Below, piece after piece: positions 4,536-6,438 of a stretch of DNA of 6,438 bases; the first letter of the stretch is position 1, and every line of letters starts with the position of its first letter. The notes beneath the pieces are model-generated. The model ran no database searches. It saw only the letters and a program-made list of their open reading frames with translations, and was not told the origin of the DNA. Origin of the DNA: DTGL01 sp038895395. Lineage in GTDB: Archaea > Iainarchaeota > Iainarchaeia > Iainarchaeales > DTGL01. Location of the stretch: positions 1 through 6,438 of the forward strand of contig JAWANJ010000049.1 of assembly GCA_038895395.1 (NCBI GenBank), given 5' to 3'. The translations under genes and the position numbers were made by a program.

Positions 4536-5756
4536 ATGCTCTCCGCGATAAAGAATTTCTTCAGCTCAAAATTCAACATAGCTGTTTTCGTAGGGCTTGC
4601 TGCCTTGGGTGTTATTCTACTCATATATCCACAACCACATCCACAACCAACCCCTTTTGTTCCCGTTGAAGGTTTTGCAGTCCATTATTTTTACCTTCCA
4701 ACATGTCCGCATTGTGCTGAACAAAGGCCTATTGTGCTAGAGTTGCAGAAAGAAATGCCTGACATTAACTTTTTCTTTCACGATGCTTCAACGCCAGATG
4801 GGTTATCTCTTTATTATAGGTTTGCCTCGGAAGCCGGAATTGAACCAAGAGTTAGGGTTCCAGCGCTATTTATTGGTAAAGATCACATAAAGGCCTTAAT
4901 TGGCTTGCACTCCAAAGAGGACATAAGGAATACTATAATCGAATGCGTAGAAGAATGCAAAAGAGCTGAAAAAGACCAAAATCAACACAAATCACAGGGT
5001 TTTGAAGAAAACCTCAAGGATTTTGAACTCCCTTTTCTTGGTAAAACAGACCTTACAGCGTTTTCATTGCCAATGTTAGCAATAGTCTTAGGCCTTATCG
5101 ATGGTTTTAATCCATGTGCAATGTGGGTTCTTGTGTACTTGATTGCACTTTTGGCTGGCATAGGTGAGAGAAAAAAGATGTGGCTTATTGTTGGTAGCTT
5201 TGTATTGGCTTCTGCCATACTTTATTTCTTATTTATGACCGCTTGGCTTAACCTGTTCCTTTTCATTGGATACTTGCGGCCAGTAACAATAATAGTTGGC
5301 CTAATTGCGCTTGGCGGAGGCATATACGGTTTGAAGGATTACTTTACAATAAAAGGAGCAGTAACATGTAAAGTTGGCGATGAAAAATCGCATGAAAAAA
5401 CAATGAGCAGGATTCAGGAACTTGTTTCTAGGCCAATTTCAATAGCTATAATTTTTGGAGTCATTGCGCTTGCTTTTGTAGTAAATTCCATCGAGTTTGT
5501 ATGTAGCTCAGCTCTTCCGGCTGTTTTCACTCAGATCCTGGCTTTAAGCAACATACCTACTTTGGATCGTTACCTTTACATTCTATTGTATGTTTTCTTC
5601 TTTATGCTTGATGACCTAATAATCTTTGGGGCTGCAGCTTTTGCATTGAGTACCCAAATCGGGGGCAGATACGCTAGATACTGCAAAGGCATAGGTGGTG
5701 CAATCCTCATATTGATTGGCGCAATATTGCTTTTCGCACCGCAGCTTTTAAGGTGA
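4536..5756 (+). CDS. Thioredoxin/glutaredoxin-CcdA (DsbD-like) membrane fusion protein
   Basis: This 406-residue protein has two parts. An N-terminal TM helix (about 13-31) and a Pro-rich spacer (PQPHPQPTP, 32-40) lead to a thioredoxin-fold domain (about 46-140). That domain has the active site C57-P-H-C60 and the cis-proline loop RVPALFIG (P109). A charged linker (about 140-170) is followed by a six-helix CcdA-like domain. Its helices 1 and 4 carry the electron-passing cysteines: C194 in DGFNPCAMWVL and C323 in IEFVCSSALP. The basic N-terminus suggests the thioredoxin domain lies outside the membrane. The protein would then take electrons from cytosolic thioredoxin through C194/C323 and deliver them to outer-face disulfides, like DsbD without its alpha domain. 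Extra cysteines C137 and C141 (CVEEC) lie at the end of the redox domain. It lies between ArsR and a permease in one operon. The redox class is firm; the partner is inferred. Confidence 0.9.
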   Translation: MLSAIKNFFSSKFNIAVFVGLAALGVILLIYPQPHPQPTPFVPVEGFAVHYFYLPTCPHCAEQRPIVLELQKEMPDINFFFHDASTPDGLSLYYRFASEAGIEPRVRVPALFIGKDHIKALIGLHSKEDIRNTIIECVEECKRAEKDQNQHKSQGFEENLKDFELPFLGKTDLTAFSLPMLAIVLGLIDGFNPCAMWVLVYLIALLAGIGERKKMWLIVGSFVLASAILYFLFMTAWLNLFLFIGYLRPVTIIVGLIALGGGIYGLKDYFTIKGAVTCKVGDEKSHEKTMSRIQELVSRPISIAIIFGVIALAFVVNSIEFVCSSALPAVFTQILALSNIPTLDRYLYILLYVFFFMLDDLIIFGAAAFALSTQIGGRYARYCKGIGGAILILIGAILLFAPQLLR

Positions 5757-5757
5757 T
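5751..5757 (+). promoter_or_regulatory. SD site of the permease, overlapping the upstream stop
   Basis: AGGTGAT lies 3 nt before ATG 5761 and contains the TGA stop (5754-5756) of the fusion gene. It is the same design as at 1019-1025 and points to coupled translation. Confidence 0.7.
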
Positions 5758-5760
5758 AGC

Positions 5761-6438
5761 ATGAGTGAGAAGAAAAAATTTTTCGCAGTGTTGCTAGCTT
5801 TTTTGGTTTTGTATTTTTTGCCTGTCGAGAATGGCTTGTTTCAAAGCGCGGTTATAAACGCATTTAAACTACTTCATGAATACAGCACAAAGCATGTATT
5901 AACATGCTTAGTTCCTGCTTTTTTTATTGCTGGTGCAATTGCAGTTTTTGTTAACAAGGGCGCTATCTTGCAGTATCTGGGGCCTAAAGCAAAGCCATAT
6001 ATTGCTTACCCAATAGCTGCAACATCTGGTGCAGTACTTGCTGTCTGCAGTTGCACAATACTTCCGCTTTTCGCAGGGATTTATAAGCGCGGCGCAGGTC
6101 TAGGGCCCGCAATTGCTTTTCTTTACTCTGGGCCTGCAATAAATGTTGCTGCTATTTTCCTAACAGCAAGCGTTCTTGGTTTTAAAATTGGTTTTGCCAG
6201 AGCCTTAGCTTCAATTGCAATGTCAATTGCTGTGGGATTTACAATGGCTTTGCTTTTCAGGGAAAAGAAAGAACAAGGAAAATTCATTTTAGAGGACAAA
6301 AAACAAAAAATCAGCAGGTCTTTGCTATTTACATTTTTCTTTTCCTTGGTAGGCCTCCTTGTTGTGAATGGCTTACAGATTGAAAATACATTAAAGTTAG
6401 CCACAATGTCTTTGCTTGTGCTTTTGGTTGCTTTTATT
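5761..6438 (+). CDS. UPF0718/ArsP-type permease, 3' end outside the window
   Basis: The first 226 codons are open to the window edge with no stop. After a short cytosolic N-terminus and TM1 (about 7-20), the protein shows the PF03773 (DUF318, ArsP_1) signature: C96-S-C98 in AVCSCTILPLFAGIYKRG, then GAGLGPAIAFLYSGPAIN (111-128). A charged loop (about 167-186) separates the two halves of the repeat, as in family members of about 300-400 residues, so roughly the first half to two thirds is present. Some members export trivalent organoarsenicals; others have unknown substrates. The CSC pair is suited to binding a thiophilic substrate or to redox control by the upstream fusion (inference). It starts 4 bp after the thioredoxin-CcdA gene with a stop-overlapping SD. 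Confidence 0.88.
   Translation, partial: MSEKKKFFAVLLAFLVLYFLPVENGLFQSAVINAFKLLHEYSTKHVLTCLVPAFFIAGAIAVFVNKGAILQYLGPKAKPYIAYPIAATSGAVLAVCSCTILPLFAGIYKRGAGLGPAIAFLYSGPAINVAAIFLTASVLGFKIGFARALASIAMSIAVGFTMALLFREKKEQGKFILEDKKQKISRSLLFTFFFSLVGLLVVNGLQIENTLKLATMSLLVLLVAFI

Noticed and set aside
6123..6404. 93-residue minus-strand open frame
   Set aside because: It is antisense to the permease, whose plus-strand translation carries the clear family motif.
4241..6438. Calling the operon an arsenic resistance operon outright
   Set aside because: ArsR CVC proteins and UPF0718 permeases respond to or move several thiophilic substrates, and no arsenate reductase, ArsB/Acr3 or ArsA is present, so the substrate is left open.

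Overview
The window reads as chromosomal DNA of an AT-rich archaeon. TATA-like boxes sit 24 to 27 bp upstream of start codons that have no ribosome binding site, which suggests leaderless transcripts. Genes inside operons carry strong GGAGGTGAT-type Shine-Dalgarno (SD) sites. The gene families also fit archaea: DUF134/UPF0251, DUF5320-like, a lipobox protein, and single-pass coiled-coil surface proteins. A DPANN-type or euryarchaeal host is plausible, but no marker gene fixes the lineage. Coding density is very high; the longest gene-free gap is about 92 bp. No tRNA, rRNA, CRISPR array or insertion sequence was seen.

Region 1 (17-1697, plus) holds a signal-peptide/coiled-coil/one-TM surface protein, followed 4 bp later by a basic protein with two helix-turn-helix units. 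Region 2 holds a small cysteine-rich DUF6485-like gene on the minus strand (1694-1891). Its stop codon overlaps the preceding gene's stop tail to tail, and it is divergent from a ZIP-family metal transporter (1977-2738).

Region 3 (about 2770-3633, plus) looks like a small iron/metal operon: a DUF5320-like gene whose frame breaks at a run of eight A's, a minimal encapsulated-ferritin-type (EncFtn) protein with no shell-targeting tail, and a DUF134 DNA-binding protein. A palindrome with 9-bp arms lies where transcription should start. It is a good operator candidate, and the DUF134 protein is a natural suspect as its ligand.

Region 4 is a divergent pair sharing 40 bp of promoter DNA. On the minus strand is a lipoprotein with a CxxxC-containing beta domain (3652-4200). 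On the plus strand is an operon: an ArsR/SmtB repressor with a CVC metal motif (4241-4519), a thioredoxin-CcdA membrane fusion (4536-5756) and a UPF0718/ArsP-type permease cut by the window end (5761-6438). The likely theme is metal(loid)-induced extrusion coupled to delivery of reducing power across the membrane. The substrate cannot be read from the sequence.

The most interesting items are the shell-less EncFtn gene in its metal operon, the operator-like palindrome in front of it, the A8 frame break, and the compact divergent ArsR promoter with its redox/permease operon.
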